This document shows, one piece after another, positions 25,706 to 34,647 of a stretch of DNA of 64,000 nt. The stretch spans positions 62,001-126,000 of the forward strand of contig NZ_JBQCKK010000005.1 in NCBI RefSeq assembly GCF_051967035.1. Reading direction: 5' to 3'. Under the pieces are notes generated by a model. The model was not told the origin of the DNA and ran no database searches. It was given only the letters and a program-made list of their open reading frames with translations. Within the stretch, counting starts at the first letter, position 1. The number at the start of each line of letters is the position of its first letter. This DNA is from Brevibacillus sp051967035 (lineage in GTDB: Bacteria > Bacillota > Bacilli > Brevibacillales > Brevibacillaceae). The translations under genes and the position numbers were made by a program.

Positions 25706-26485
25706 TTATCTGCGTTTCGTAATTCTGCCCGCACTCCCTGCCTTCGTGCGCGGGGGCGACTTGCTTTTGGGCTTGGAAAACACGGACGACTTTTGGGAAG
25801 AAACAGACGGGCTGCTGTCGGACGAGCGAATGATTTTGCCTGTGCTTCCGCTAGACGACGTGTCCTGCTTTTGGAACAGGTTGCCGTCCTGGCCGACCGT
25901 ACCGCTGCCCTTCTTTTTGCTGTCACTGCGCTTGAAGATGCTGCCTGTGCCTTCCTTCGTGATCGGCGGCGCAGCCTTTTTCTCCGCCTCGGACGGCACG
26001 TGGTAGCTGCCTGCCGGCTTGTAAACGTCCTTGCTCGCATAGCCGCGATAGCTGCCCTTCGAACTTTTTTTCTGTCCATCGAACAGGTCATCGAGGACGC
26101 TGGCCAGGATGTAGCCCTGCAAAAAGGACGAATCGTAGTTTTCCCGGACGTACTCCTTCGTATCGACCTCAATCAGCGTATCGGACGGCTTCGCCTGATC
26201 CTGCTGCAAATGGTACAGCTCGTCAGGGTAGATCAGGAACATGTGCTCGGCATCTTCTTTGGAAATCTCGTCCGGCTGCTTCTGGTCCGCAAGCTCCTTC
26301 GCTACCTCGGGCACCGTCTTGTTTTCGGCGCGATAAATGCGCGACGTCTGCCCTTTGTCCTTGGTGGAGACGGATTCCAGCGGGTAGCTTTCGCCGATCG
26401 CGGGACTGCCGCAGCCAGCCAGCAGAAGCAGGAACACCGCCGGGATCAGCAGGAGCTTGATCGTTTTCATCCAACCATTCGGCAT
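25706..26485 (-). CDS. DUF4247 lipoprotein
   Basis: This 259-residue protein has a lipoprotein signal peptide with the lipobox LLAGC, so it should be anchored outside the membrane after processing by LspA. The middle (about 35-150, with KTVPEVAKELADQKQPDEIS) resembles DUF4247. The C-terminal half is Ser/Lys-rich and low in complexity, ending in a basic tail. The ATG at 26485 fits best: AAGGAG lies eight bases ahead, while the ATG six bases upstream is too close. Last gene of the pspA operon; its neighbours suggest a membrane-stress role. Confidence 0.8.
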   Translation of the reverse strand: MPNGWMKTIKLLLIPAVFLLLLAGCGSPAIGESYPLESVSTKDKGQTSRIYRAENKTVPEVAKELADQKQPDEISKEDAEHMFLIYPDELYHLQQDQAKPSDTLIEVDTKEYVRENYDSSFLQGYILASVLDDLFDGQKKSSKGSYRGYASKDVYKPAGSYHVPSEAEKKAAPPITKEGTGSIFKRSDSKKKGSGTVGQDGNLFQKQDTSSSGSTGKIIRSSDSSPSVSSQKSSVFSKPKSKSPPRTKAGSAGRITKRR

Positions 26486-26497
26486 ACTCATCTCTCC

Positions 26498-27004
26498 TTA
26501 CGTTCCGCGAAGTACCTGCACATCCGCCGGCAATACCGCCTCTCCCTCATACAGCATGAACCGTCCGTCCTGCCATTCGATCCGCAACAGCTCGCGTCCA
26601 TCGGATTGGAACTGCCACGTGTACTGTTCGCCGGACGTCTGGAACGGCGCTTTGCCAACCACCTGGATTCTGCCGTTGTACTGCTCCTCCAGATGGTACG
26701 TCACACCGTCCATTTCAATCGTGGTCGGCACTTCGTCGACGGAATCCAGGCGGCCGTCGATCAGGCTGTACAACTGAAAAATCGTTTTTTCGCGTTCTTC
26801 CATGTAAAAATAGCGGATGGTCGTTCCATCCTGCAAAGTCAGCATCGTCGCGTTGCGGCTCATATAGGTCGACTTTCCCGTTACCTGGTAGGTGACAAGC
26901 GAGACTTCCACCACATCGCCGGGGCCGACAGTCAGGATGCTCTTTTCCGGCGCAGGCGGCTCATGCCTGGCAAACAAGTTTTGCATGCGTTTGAACAAAC
27001 TCAT
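26498..27004 (-). CDS. DUF4178 protein
   Basis: The 168-residue cytoplasmic protein matches the DUF4178 pattern: an N-terminal helix, then a small beta-rich domain with GDVVEVSLVTYQVTGKS and LLRIEWQDGRFMLYEGE. Members are regularly found beside DUF350 and PspA proteins and polyamine-related genes, but no activity is known. It lies 12 bases upstream of the lipoprotein gene and 27 bases after the DUF350 gene. GGAGTAGG precedes the ATG. Confidence 0.82.
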   Translation of the reverse strand: MSLFKRMQNLFARHEPPAPEKSILTVGPGDVVEVSLVTYQVTGKSTYMSRNATMLTLQDGTTIRYFYMEEREKTIFQLYSLIDGRLDSVDEVPTTIEMDGVTYHLEEQYNGRIQVVGKAPFQTSGEQYTWQFQSDGRELLRIEWQDGRFMLYEGEAVLPADVQVLRGT

Positions 27005-27031
27005 CTGGTCCTACTCCTTCCTAAGCCTTCC

Positions 27032-27436
27032 CTAGACCAATGCGCCCAGAATAAGGGCGCCGACCACGTGCAGCGATCCCGCCACCATGGCGTGTCCTAC
27101 CATGCCTTGCTGCGTTCCGCGCTCCAGGTCAAGTCCGGTAAAGGTCTTCAACAACAGCTCGGCGATTTTCTCCAGCAACAGCAAGATGATAAAGGAGACC
27201 ACAGATACCAACAGCGCGATCCACAGATCGTTTGCATTCAAAATCGACTGCGACAAAATGTATCCTTGGGCAAACAGCTTCATGACAAAACGTGTGGTGA
27301 CAGCCACGTTGCCTTTTTTGATTTCCGCGATGTCCTTGTATTTGGTGAACAGCGTGTCAATCCACATCAACAAGAACAAGAGAATGCCGCCAGCTCCTGT
27401 CCAGACCAGCATGGCCAGTATTTGCCGCAACTCCAC
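27032..27436 (-). CDS. DUF350 (YjfL-type) small membrane protein
   Basis: The 134-residue protein has four hydrophobic segments: ILAMLVWTGAGGILLFLLM, the region around ILSQSILNANDLWIALLV, VVSFIILLLLE and a C-terminal HAMVAGSLHVVGALILGALV. This is the DUF350/YjfL layout. The GTG at 27436 is supported by GGAGG seven bases upstream; the longer ORF has a non-hydrophobic leader with no family match. In E. coli yjfL sits in an operon with the PspA homologue yjfJ, so the pairing seen here is ancient. It may be a channel-like or sensor subunit, which is inference. Confidence 0.83.
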   Translation of the reverse strand: MELRQILAMLVWTGAGGILLFLLMWIDTLFTKYKDIAEIKKGNVAVTTRFVMKLFAQGYILSQSILNANDLWIALLVSVVSFIILLLLEKIAELLLKTFTGLDLERGTQQGMVGHAMVAGSLHVVGALILGALV

Positions 27437-27556
27437 ATCGATCCCTCCGTAGTCAAAAAAGATGAGAAAGCTCGACTTCGCCAACCGTTTGGGGCGGCGA
27501 AGCCTGTATGGGGTCCAATTGATCCCGCAAAGAAAAAGGGGCACCGCCCTAGCGGT

Positions 27557-28222
27557 TTACCCCTCGTATTTTTTCAACAGTGCGGCCAGCTCGTCTTCGA
27601 CCTCCTGGTCTTTGGAGAGCTTGGCGATCTCGTCGTCAAGCGAGCTTTGCTGTTTGTACAGCTCCCCGCTTGCCTCGGCCTCCGCCTCCATTTGCAGCGC
27701 TTTTTCTTCCATGCGCTTTAGGCCCGCCATCGCCGAGTTGCTGTCGAATCCGGCCATCGTCTGGTTGATCGTCTTCTGGGCTTTGGCCGCATTCACGCGG
27801 GCAACGAGCGTCTCGCGCTTGTTTTTCAGCTCGGTAATCTGTTTCTTCATCTCCGTCAGCTTGTCGCGCAGTCCGTCCGCCGCCAGCTTGTTTTTCTCGT
27901 ACGCTTCCTTGTATTCAGCCCTTTTTTGTTCAGCCGCTTTCTTCTCTTCCAGTGCGCGGCGGGCCAGGTCGATATTTTTCGCTTGCGCAGCTACGTGTGC
28001 CTGCTCATCGCGCTTTTTCACCAGCGCTTCCTGCTCTTCATACAGCAGCTTGAATTTTTTCTCCAGGGCGATTTGGGCAGCGACCGCTTTTTCTGCTTCG
28101 CTCAGGTCTTCTTGCATATCGCGCAAGTATTGATCCGTCATTTTGATCGGATCTTCCGCTTTTTCGATCAAGGCATACAGGTTGGACATGGTCAAATCGC
28201 GAAGCCGTTTGAAAATGGACAT
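27557..28222 (-). CDS. pspA: PspA/IM30 family phage-shock protein
   Basis: This 221-residue, nearly all-helical coiled coil matches PspA/IM30: an amphipathic N-terminus (MSIFKRLRDLTMSNLYALIE), then charged heptads through KKFKLLYEEQEALVKKRDEQ and a conserved end. PspA oligomers bind and stabilise stressed membranes. The ATG at 28222 lies seven bases after GGAGG; an ATG two codons upstream is too close to it. It is first in a four-gene operon, behind a sigma-W-like promoter, as pspA (ydjF) is in B. subtilis. Confidence 0.93.
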   Translation of the reverse strand: MSIFKRLRDLTMSNLYALIEKAEDPIKMTDQYLRDMQEDLSEAEKAVAAQIALEKKFKLLYEEQEALVKKRDEQAHVAAQAKNIDLARRALEEKKAAEQKRAEYKEAYEKNKLAADGLRDKLTEMKKQITELKNKRETLVARVNAAKAQKTINQTMAGFDSNSAMAGLKRMEEKALQMEAEAEASGELYKQQSSLDDEIAKLSKDQEVEDELAALLKKYEG

Positions 28223-28289
28223 GTTCATTCCTCCTTCAGTACGATCTGGGTCATTCGCCCAGCTTTTCCGCACTCTGTATACCTGTATC

Positions 28290-28315
28290 TACGTTCCTTA
28301 CGCAAGCAAGTTTCA
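28290..28315 (-). promoter_or_regulatory. Sigma-W-type (ECF) promoter of the pspA operon
   Basis: On the minus strand TGAAAC (28310-28315) and CGTA (28290-28293) are exactly 16 bases apart, the consensus spacing and sequence of B. subtilis sigma-W promoters. It lies about 70 bases upstream of pspA. Confidence 0.8.
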
Positions 28316-28338
28316 AAATCAAATGGCCTTTTTCTGCC

Positions 28339-30519
28339 TCAGGAGCTTTTTTCCTTGAGCGGCGGCAGGCTGATTTTGGCCTTTTTCTCTGCTTCCTCCC
28401 AGTGCAAGTAGGCGTCGAAGCGTTCTTTTCCTTTGACAAAGCCTTTGATGAGATTCGTCTTGCCCGTCTCCATCAGTTTTTTGACGGCAGCGGGCGTGAT
28501 CTTTTTCCCCAGGATCGTCTTCGACACGGTCACGGCGCACTGCGATTTTTTATAGTTGGCGCATCCGTAAAAATCGCCCTTGTCCACGAGATCCCCGCCG
28601 CATGCCCGGCACACCGCCACTTTGGAGCCGAGCGAGAACTTCGTCGTCTGCTTCGACTTGGGCAGCGCTTCGACGTCGTATCCGTCCAGCTTCCACTCGC
28701 GCGACTGCTGGACGGCATCCTCGACGATCTTGTGCGAGAGCTTGCGCACCTGTTCCATAAAAGCTTGCGGGGAAGCCTCCCCTTGTCCGATTTCCTGAAG
28801 GCGCTGCTCCCATCTCGCCGTCATTTCCGGGGAGGCGAGAATTTTGTCGCCGATTACCTCGATGAGCAGCATGCCTTTTTGCGTCGCGAATACCTGGTTT
28901 TTGCGCACCTCGATGTATTTGCGCTCCTTGAGCATGTTGATGATTCCCGCCCGGGTCGCTTCCGTGCCCAACCCTTCCGTTTTCATCAACACCTGCTCCA
29001 GCTCCTGGTTGTCGAGGTGCTTGCCCGCTGTCTTCATCAACGTAATCAACTGGCCCTCCGTGTAGCGCTTGGGGGGCTGGGTCTTGCTCTCCTTGGCCTC
29101 TACCTTGTGTACCTTCCCCGTCTCGCCTTTGGCGAGCGGCGGCAGCACCGCTTCCTTATCTTCTTTTTCCTCGTCGAACAAAACCTCGCGCCAGCCTGCG
29201 CGAATTTGCACCTTTCCTTTGCTGATGAACACGGCGCGGCCATCGACGAGCGTCTTCACCGTCGTGTAATCGAACAGCGCGCTTTCCTGGTGCGCGGCGA
29301 TGAGACGTCTCGCAACCAGGTCGTATATGTTCCGCTCCTCGCCACTTAACCTCGCGACGGTTGGTACCTGCTCGGTAGGAATGATCGCATAGTGATCGGT
29401 CACCTTTTTCTGGTTCACATACCGCTTGTCCTGGGCGATGGACGCTTTGGACAGGGGAAAGTGCGACTGGTACTCCGGCTGCCTGGACAGCTTCGCCAAA
29501 ATGTCGGGAAACGTCTTCGCCTCTTCTTGCGTCACAAACGACGAGTCGGAGCGCGGGTACGACAAAATTCCTTTCACGTACAGCTTTTGCGCGATTTCCA
29601 GCGTCTTCTGCGGCGAGTACTTGAACATTTTGTTCGCGGTCGCTTGCAGCGAGGAGAGGTTGAACAAGTACGGCGGCAAAAATTCTTTGCGCTCCGTCTC
29701 CACTTCGCTCACTTCTGCCGGCTTGTCCCGGCAAAACGCGGCGATTCGCTCCGCGAGCTGCGGGTCGAGAATGCGCGATTCTCCGTCGTCCTTGTGCCAG
29801 ACGCCTTCGTAGCGCTTCTTGCCGATCGCAAAGGTCGCCTTGACCTCCCAGAACGGCTCGGGCTTGAACGCGGCGATTTCCTTTTCCCGCTTGACGACCA
29901 GCGCGAGCGTCGGCGTCTGCACCCGACCTGCGGAAAACACGTCGTTGATCCCTTTTTGCTTCAGCAGGAGCGTGTACACGCGCGAAGCGTTCATTCCGAC
30001 CAGCCAGTCCGCGCAAGAGCGGCTGTACGCCTCGTGGTACAGATTGCGCGTCTCTGTCTCGTCGAGCAACGCGGAAAACCCTGCGGTCACGGCGCGCTCC
30101 GTCAGCGAAGAAATCCACAGCCGCTTCATCGGCTTCTTCACTTTGCACATTTCGACGATGGTGCGGACGATCAGCTCTCCTTCCCGGCCCGCGTCGCCTG
30201 CATGGATGATTTCCGTAACGTCTGTGCGTTTCAGCAATTGTTTGATGATGCCAAACTGCTTTGCTTTGGACTTCATCACCTGGTAGTGAAACGACTCGGG
30301 GATGAGCGGCAGTGTGGAGAGCGACCACTTTTTCCACGCCGGGTTATACGCCTCTGGCGGCACCAGCTCACAGATGTGTCCGACCGCCCAGGTAAAAAAA
30401 GCCCCCTTGGGAAAAATCCGGTTGGGGTGCACTTCGATAAAGCCTTGCTGTTTTTTATGGGGAAACGGACTGGCAAGCTTCATGGCCTGGTCCGGTTTCT
30501 CTGCTATGACGACTTTCAT
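28339..30519 (-). CDS. topB: DNA topoisomerase III
   Basis: A type IA topoisomerase of 726 residues that decatenates and relaxes DNA. The Toprim domain starts at residue 1 (VIAEKPDQAMKLA) and includes HAGDAGREGELIV (107-119). The catalytic Tyr is Y321 in ILSYPRSDSSF. A C-terminal zinc-ribbon-like segment has VCRACGG and GCANYKKSQC. Length and domain order match TopB rather than TopA. AGGAG precedes the ATG at a slightly long distance. It lies between the DUF2515 gene and the pspA promoter and seems unrelated to either. Confidence 0.96.
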   Translation of the reverse strand: MKVVIAEKPDQAMKLASPFPHKKQQGFIEVHPNRIFPKGAFFTWAVGHICELVPPEAYNPAWKKWSLSTLPLIPESFHYQVMKSKAKQFGIIKQLLKRTDVTEIIHAGDAGREGELIVRTIVEMCKVKKPMKRLWISSLTERAVTAGFSALLDETETRNLYHEAYSRSCADWLVGMNASRVYTLLLKQKGINDVFSAGRVQTPTLALVVKREKEIAAFKPEPFWEVKATFAIGKKRYEGVWHKDDGESRILDPQLAERIAAFCRDKPAEVSEVETERKEFLPPYLFNLSSLQATANKMFKYSPQKTLEIAQKLYVKGILSYPRSDSSFVTQEEAKTFPDILAKLSRQPEYQSHFPLSKASIAQDKRYVNQKKVTDHYAIIPTEQVPTVARLSGEERNIYDLVARRLIAAHQESALFDYTTVKTLVDGRAVFISKGKVQIRAGWREVLFDEEKEDKEAVLPPLAKGETGKVHKVEAKESKTQPPKRYTEGQLITLMKTAGKHLDNQELEQVLMKTEGLGTEATRAGIINMLKERKYIEVRKNQVFATQKGMLLIEVIGDKILASPEMTARWEQRLQEIGQGEASPQAFMEQVRKLSHKIVEDAVQQSREWKLDGYDVEALPKSKQTTKFSLGSKVAVCRACGGDLVDKGDFYGCANYKKSQCAVTVSKTILGKKITPAAVKKLMETGKTNLIKGFVKGKERFDAYLHWEEAEKKAKISLPPLKEKSS

Positions 30520-30613
30520 GCCTGCTCTTCTCCTACATGTGTAATCTCTCCTTCTATTCTACTACATCCGGCAGGCGAAGCTGAAAAAATAGACAGAAAA
30601 GCGTCGCGGCCTC

Positions 30614-31756
30614 TTACGAACCGAACAGCTTCCCTTTTGCCAGCACGGCCCGCTCGATTTTTTCCAGCGCCTGGCAGTACGCCTCCTCAGCGCAGAAAGA
30701 AGCGGGTTGCTCCCGAGACAAGAGCAGCTGGCGCATGACGCCTTTGGTCGCGGGGTACCAGTCCGCCGCCTTGGGCGCCTCGTGCCGAACTTGCTTCCAG
30801 ACGTGCCGCAGCGCAGGGGAGTACAGCCGATTGGCGCCAGGTAACAGCTGGCAGCCGCCTAGCTTTTTCTGGTGGGCCTTGCCTGGCGCCGTCTCGCGCA
30901 AATCATGGAACAGGTGCGGCCAAAAATCTTTTCGCGAACCGGTGTGCGGCTTGTCGCTGGCCCACTGTATGGCGCCTTCCCTGAGCCGGAGGGAAGTGAA
31001 CAACAGGCTGTACAATCTTTTGCCCAGCTCGATGCGCTCTGCCAAGGAGGCAAAGTGAAAAACAGGTGCGCCTGCAAGCCGCAACGCTCCGTCCTCCTGC
31101 CCCTCTGCCCTGTACGGAAACAGGATCAGATTGAGCCGCAGCACCTCCTGCAAGGCAAACGGCAGCGTCTTGACCACCGTCGTCTGGTAGGTTTCGTCGC
31201 TCATCATGTGCGTCTCCAAATAATGCTGTTCGTTCATAATCAGGCCGACCGTAAGCAGCTTGCTGTCGCCCGTTTTCCAGAAATGGTTCCAGACGGCCTG
31301 CATGAACACGGAGACGTGCAGTTCGGGAAGCAGGTGAAAAAGAGTGGTCTGTCGCTTCACGCTTTCCTCATACAGTAATAATTGAGGGTATGCATCGTGA
31401 AAAATCAGCCAGTTGCCCCGCTCCAAAAACGAAAAATAGTCCTGCTGCACGTTTGCCGGAAGCAGCCGCGGCAATAGCTCCCCGCGCAGATCGGTCATGC
31501 TCCAGCCGGCGTTGCGCGAGACGAGGTGCGCCAAAAGTGCCCAGTGAACCTCCGGATGCTTGCGAAAAAACGTCAAATAGGCGCTCGTCCGGTCTACGTT
31601 GTCGCCGTTGCTCGCTTCTGTTTTGTGCCTGATTTCTGCGACGGTCTCCCGCTCGTGGGGGAGGGGCGACTTGGCCGCCTGTCTCGTTTCCGTCGCTTTC
31701 ACAAGCTCGCGTGCGAGCGGCCATAAAGCCGGATTCGCAGGCCATGACCATCCCAT
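30614..31756 (-). CDS. DUF2515 (YppC-like) protein
   Basis: The 380-residue protein fits the DUF2515 family, represented by B. subtilis YppC. Recognisable stretches are NVDRTSAYLTFFRKHPEVHW, MNEQHYLETHMM and a C-terminal part with TGSRKDFWPHLFHD. There is no signal peptide or membrane segment. The family is restricted mainly to spore formers, and its function is unknown. AGGAGG precedes the ATG at 31756. It is transcribed divergently from the sporulenol-type cyclase gene. Confidence 0.8.
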   Translation of the reverse strand: MGWSWPANPALWPLARELVKATETRQAAKSPLPHERETVAEIRHKTEASNGDNVDRTSAYLTFFRKHPEVHWALLAHLVSRNAGWSMTDLRGELLPRLLPANVQQDYFSFLERGNWLIFHDAYPQLLLYEESVKRQTTLFHLLPELHVSVFMQAVWNHFWKTGDSKLLTVGLIMNEQHYLETHMMSDETYQTTVVKTLPFALQEVLRLNLILFPYRAEGQEDGALRLAGAPVFHFASLAERIELGKRLYSLLFTSLRLREGAIQWASDKPHTGSRKDFWPHLFHDLRETAPGKAHQKKLGGCQLLPGANRLYSPALRHVWKQVRHEAPKAADWYPATKGVMRQLLLSREQPASFCAEEAYCQALEKIERAVLAKGKLFGS

Positions 31757-31861
31757 ACCGTTCCCTCCTGCCTGGCAAACGCATTTTTTGTATACGGGCA
31801 GCTAAGACTGGCCAAAGGCTTGGCGCAGCCCAATCAAGTTTGCGAAATCGAGGTGTTTTCG

Positions 31862-33763
31862 TTGCGCGACGTACACCAGGAAATCAGCCGGATTCAGTCC
31901 GTTGTCCTGCACAGCCAAAAGCAGGACGGCTCCTGGCGCTTCTGTCTGGAAAGCTCTCCGACGACAGACGCCCACATGATGATCCTCTTGCGGACGCTCG
32001 GGATGGATGATGAGCGGCTCATGGACGGGCTGACGGCGCGGATCGCCGCCCTTCAGCAAGAAAATGGCGCCTGGAAGCTGTACCCGGACGAGGCCGAGGG
32101 AAATCTCTCGACGACTGTCGATTGCTACTATGCGCTGTTGCTTTCGCGCCGCTATGAAAAAAAGGAGCCGCGAATGGCTCGCGCCCGCGCGTTCATTCGC
32201 GCCAAAGGCGGCCTGAGCGAGGCCAACCTGCTGACGAAGTTTGCCGCCGCGCTGACAGGACAGTACCAGTGGCCCGCTCATTTTCTTGTCCCTGTGGAAA
32301 TAGCACTCTTGCCCCCAAGTTCTCCGATCAGCTTTTACGATTTTGTCGGGTACGCCCGTGTGCATCTGGCCCCGATGATGATTGTCGCCGACCGCAAATA
32401 CGCCCACGTGACGGCGGATACACCCGATCTGTCCGATCTGTATGTGAACCCTTCCCTCGCCCCCGGCCTCTATCCCCATCGATTGCTGGAGCGCTTCACG
32501 CAGGGCGGCCAGCACTTTTTGGCCTCCATCCACGAGTACGTGCTGCGCTTGCCGTTTTTGCCCGGCCTGTTGCACGAACTGTCCTTGCGCCGATTGGAGC
32601 AGTTCATCCTGGCGCGTGTGGAGGCAGACGGGACGCTGTACAACTACTCGACCTCGACGTTCTTCATGATCTTTGCCCTGCTTGCCCGCGGCTACTCTGT
32701 GCGGGATCCGCTGATTGCAAGAGCGATGTCAGGGCTGCGCGAGTCTGTTTGCCAAACGGCGGAAGGCGCGCATGTGCAGCTGGCGACCTCTGCCGTCTGG
32801 GACACGGCGCTACTGTCGCATGCCTTGCAGCAAAGCGGCCTGCCCGCAAGCCACCCTGCCATCCAGCGGGCGAACCGCTATTTGCTGCAAAAACAGCAGC
32901 ATACGTACGGAGACTGGAAAATTCGCAATCCGGCAGGAATTCCTGGCGGTTGGGGCTTTTCCGACCACAATACGATGAATCCGGACATCGACGACACGAC
33001 AGCGGCCCTGCGCGCTCTGCGCAGCCAGTCCCGCCTGGACAAAACAACCGCTGCCGCCTGGAAGCGCGGACTGGATTGGCTGTTGTCCATGCAAAACGAC
33101 GATGGCGGCTGGCCTGCCTTTGAAAAAAATACGGATTCCCCACTCATTTCCAGCCTGCCGATCGAAGGCGCAGATACCGTCAGCACCGATCCGTCCTCGG
33201 CTGATTTGACCGGGAGAACATTGGAGTTTCTCGGGCGCTACGCCGGGTACAAAGAGAGCGACGCTCCTGTGCAAAAAGCGGTTCGCTGGCTGCTCGCCCG
33301 CCAGGAAGCGGACGGCTCCTGGTACGGCAGATGGGGAATCGCCTATTTGTACGGGACGTGGGCGGCGCTCACCGGACTGATGGCCGTCGGTGTCTCTCCT
33401 GCTCACCCGGCGGTCCAGAAAGCGGTCGACTGGCTGACGCGGCAGCAAAATGCCGACGGCGGCTGGGGCGAATCGTGCCACAGCGACGAGAAAAAAACGT
33501 ACGTCCCCCTCGGAGCCAGCACGCCATCGCAAACCGCCTGGGCGCTCGATGCCCTGATCGCCGTACATCCCCGGCCGACTCCGGCCATGGAGCGAGGCAT
33601 CGACTATTTATCCAGACAAAGCCAGGCAACAGACTGGACCACCGCTTATCCGACAGGCGGCGGACGCCCCGGCGGCACTTATTTTGCCTATCACAGCTAC
33701 CGCTGGATTTGGCCGTTGCTCGCCCTGAGCCACTACCGGAACAAATACGTGTCCACTAGCTAG
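31862..33763 (+). CDS. sqhC: Squalene-hopene cyclase family protein, probable sporulenol synthase
   Basis: A class II terpene cyclase that protonates a polyprene and folds it into rings. The catalytic DIDDTT motif (residues 375-380) and several QW repeats (QNDDGGWPAFE, QEADGSWYGRWG, QNADGGWGESC) are clear. NPAGIPGGWGFS and the spacing of motifs look closer to B. subtilis SqhC, which makes sporulenol from tetraprenyl-beta-curcumene in spores, than to true hopene cyclases. The TTG at 31862 has GAGGTG six bases upstream and gives 633 residues, close to SqhC; another TTG at 31820 has no good site. It precedes the gerP region, which supports a spore role. Confidence 0.88.
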   Translation: MRDVHQEISRIQSVVLHSQKQDGSWRFCLESSPTTDAHMMILLRTLGMDDERLMDGLTARIAALQQENGAWKLYPDEAEGNLSTTVDCYYALLLSRRYEKKEPRMARARAFIRAKGGLSEANLLTKFAAALTGQYQWPAHFLVPVEIALLPPSSPISFYDFVGYARVHLAPMMIVADRKYAHVTADTPDLSDLYVNPSLAPGLYPHRLLERFTQGGQHFLASIHEYVLRLPFLPGLLHELSLRRLEQFILARVEADGTLYNYSTSTFFMIFALLARGYSVRDPLIARAMSGLRESVCQTAEGAHVQLATSAVWDTALLSHALQQSGLPASHPAIQRANRYLLQKQQHTYGDWKIRNPAGIPGGWGFSDHNTMNPDIDDTTAALRALRSQSRLDKTTAAAWKRGLDWLLSMQNDDGGWPAFEKNTDSPLISSLPIEGADTVSTDPSSADLTGRTLEFLGRYAGYKESDAPVQKAVRWLLARQEADGSWYGRWGIAYLYGTWAALTGLMAVGVSPAHPAVQKAVDWLTRQQNADGGWGESCHSDEKKTYVPLGASTPSQTAWALDALIAVHPRPTPAMERGIDYLSRQSQATDWTTAYPTGGGRPGGTYFAYHSYRWIWPLLALSHYRNKYVSTS

Positions 33764-33772
33764 ACGAGGCGC

Positions 33773-33970
33773 TCAGTCGCCTCGTCTCGTCGGTGTGGTC
33801 GGCCGGATCGGAACTTCTTTGCTGAAAATGAGCGAGTCGTCCGCCGTGTCAAAAACCGACGAACAGCTGATGACATCCGCATCCCCGATCAGCACGAGCG
33901 ACGACTGCTGCACGCCCCCCATCTTGATTTCGCCCACGGCGATTTTTTTGTTGGTGACCTTCATGTTCAT
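33773..33970 (-). CDS. GerPD-like spore germination protein (second copy, divergent)
   Basis: The 65-residue protein resembles GerPD: VGEIKMGGVQQSSLVLIGDAD, then SSVFDTADDSLIF. GerP proteins are made in the mother cell and help germinants pass through the spore coat. The ATG at 33970 lies seven bases after GAGG; the upstream extension has no match. It faces away from the gerP operon, which has its own GerPD at 35264. A sigma-K-like -10 lies upstream. The two copies may work at different coat layers or one may be redundant. Confidence 0.85.
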   Translation of the reverse strand: MNMKVTNKKIAVGEIKMGGVQQSSLVLIGDADVISCSSVFDTADDSLIFSKEVPIRPTTPTRRGD

Positions 33971-34024
33971 CGCGCTTCCTCTCCTTTTTCTATCCTCGCC
34001 AAACTCTCCTGCCTGTCGCTGCTG

Positions 34025-34033
34025 TATCGTATG
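34025..34033 (-). promoter_or_regulatory. Sigma-K-like -10 for the divergent gerPD copy
   Basis: CATACGATA on the minus strand matches the sigma-K -10 consensus CATANNNTA, about 55 bases upstream of the gene. A clear -35 AC at the usual distance is not seen. Confidence 0.55.
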
Positions 34034-34080
34034 CCCACGTGGCCCGGTGCGGACCGCATCCGCACGAAAAACAGGTATGA

Positions 34081-34107
34081 ACACCCAGTGCCGTCACACA
34101 TACAATA
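34081..34107 (+). promoter_or_regulatory. Sigma-K-like promoter of the gerP operon
   Basis: CATACAATA (34099-34107) matches CATANNNTA, with a -35 type AC (34081-34082) 16 bases upstream. gerP operons are known sigma-K targets. It lies about 25 bases before the gerPA start codon. Confidence 0.65.
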
Positions 34108-34131
34108 CAAAAAGGAGTCTCCCGAGAGGAT

Positions 34132-34392
34132 GTGTCGAAGCTGCCAGCCATTGTTGGAGTCATCAACGTGAACAGCATAAGCGGCGTCTTCAATGTCGGA
34201 GACGTCCGCAGAATCTCGCCTGTCAGCTATACCAAAACGTTTGCCGGCGGCGGATCGTTCAACTCAGGCACCAATCTTTCGTTCAAAATTCCCCGCAGCG
34301 TTGTCTATATAAATGAGACAGCGGGCAACGAACTGCCGATTTTTGTGGAGGACACAAGCGACTCGGCGGCAAAGGGACGGGATGTTTCATGA
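34132..34392 (+). CDS. gerPA: Spore germination protein GerPA
   Basis: This 86-residue protein is a GerPA/GerPF type: LPAIVGVINVNSISGVFNVGD followed by ISPVSYTKTFAGGGSFNSG. Its position as first gene of the six-gene operon makes it gerPA. The tail after residue 60 (VYINETAGNELP, then EDTSDSAAKG) is longer and more divergent than in B. subtilis GerPA (73 residues). The start is uncertain: GTG at 34132 has GAGAGG only two bases upstream, and no better codon is seen. It overlaps gerPB by four bases. Confidence 0.8.
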   Translation: MSKLPAIVGVINVNSISGVFNVGDVRRISPVSYTKTFAGGGSFNSGTNLSFKIPRSVVYINETAGNELPIFVEDTSDSAAKGRDVS

Positions 34393-34613
34393 ACTTTTTC
34401 GTTCATCAAAACATTGTCATCCACAGTTTGAAAATTGATGGCATCACCAACTCGTCGGTTTGCCAAATTGGCAGCGCAGGTATGATTAAACCGTTATCGC
34501 AGATGTACAACACAGGCGGGTTCACGGAGCCGGCTCCCCCTGCGGGGCCACTGCCCGAGACTTCGTCCGAGGAGTTCATTCCGCTTGTGCCCTTGGTTGC
34601 GCCTTCGCGCTAA
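34389..34613 (+). CDS. gerPB: Spore germination protein GerPB
   Basis: The 74-residue protein has the GerPB pattern MNFFVHQNIVIHSLKIDGI, SSVCQIGSAG and YNTGGFTEPAP, which is diagnostic. The ATGA overlap with gerPA suggests coupled translation. It acts with other GerP proteins in coat permeability to small germinants. Confidence 0.92.
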   Translation: MNFFVHQNIVIHSLKIDGITNSSVCQIGSAGMIKPLSQMYNTGGFTEPAPPAGPLPETSSEEFIPLVPLVAPSR

Positions 34614-34647
34614 CCGGCTTTACGTTTGATGAAGAAGGATGATCGTC

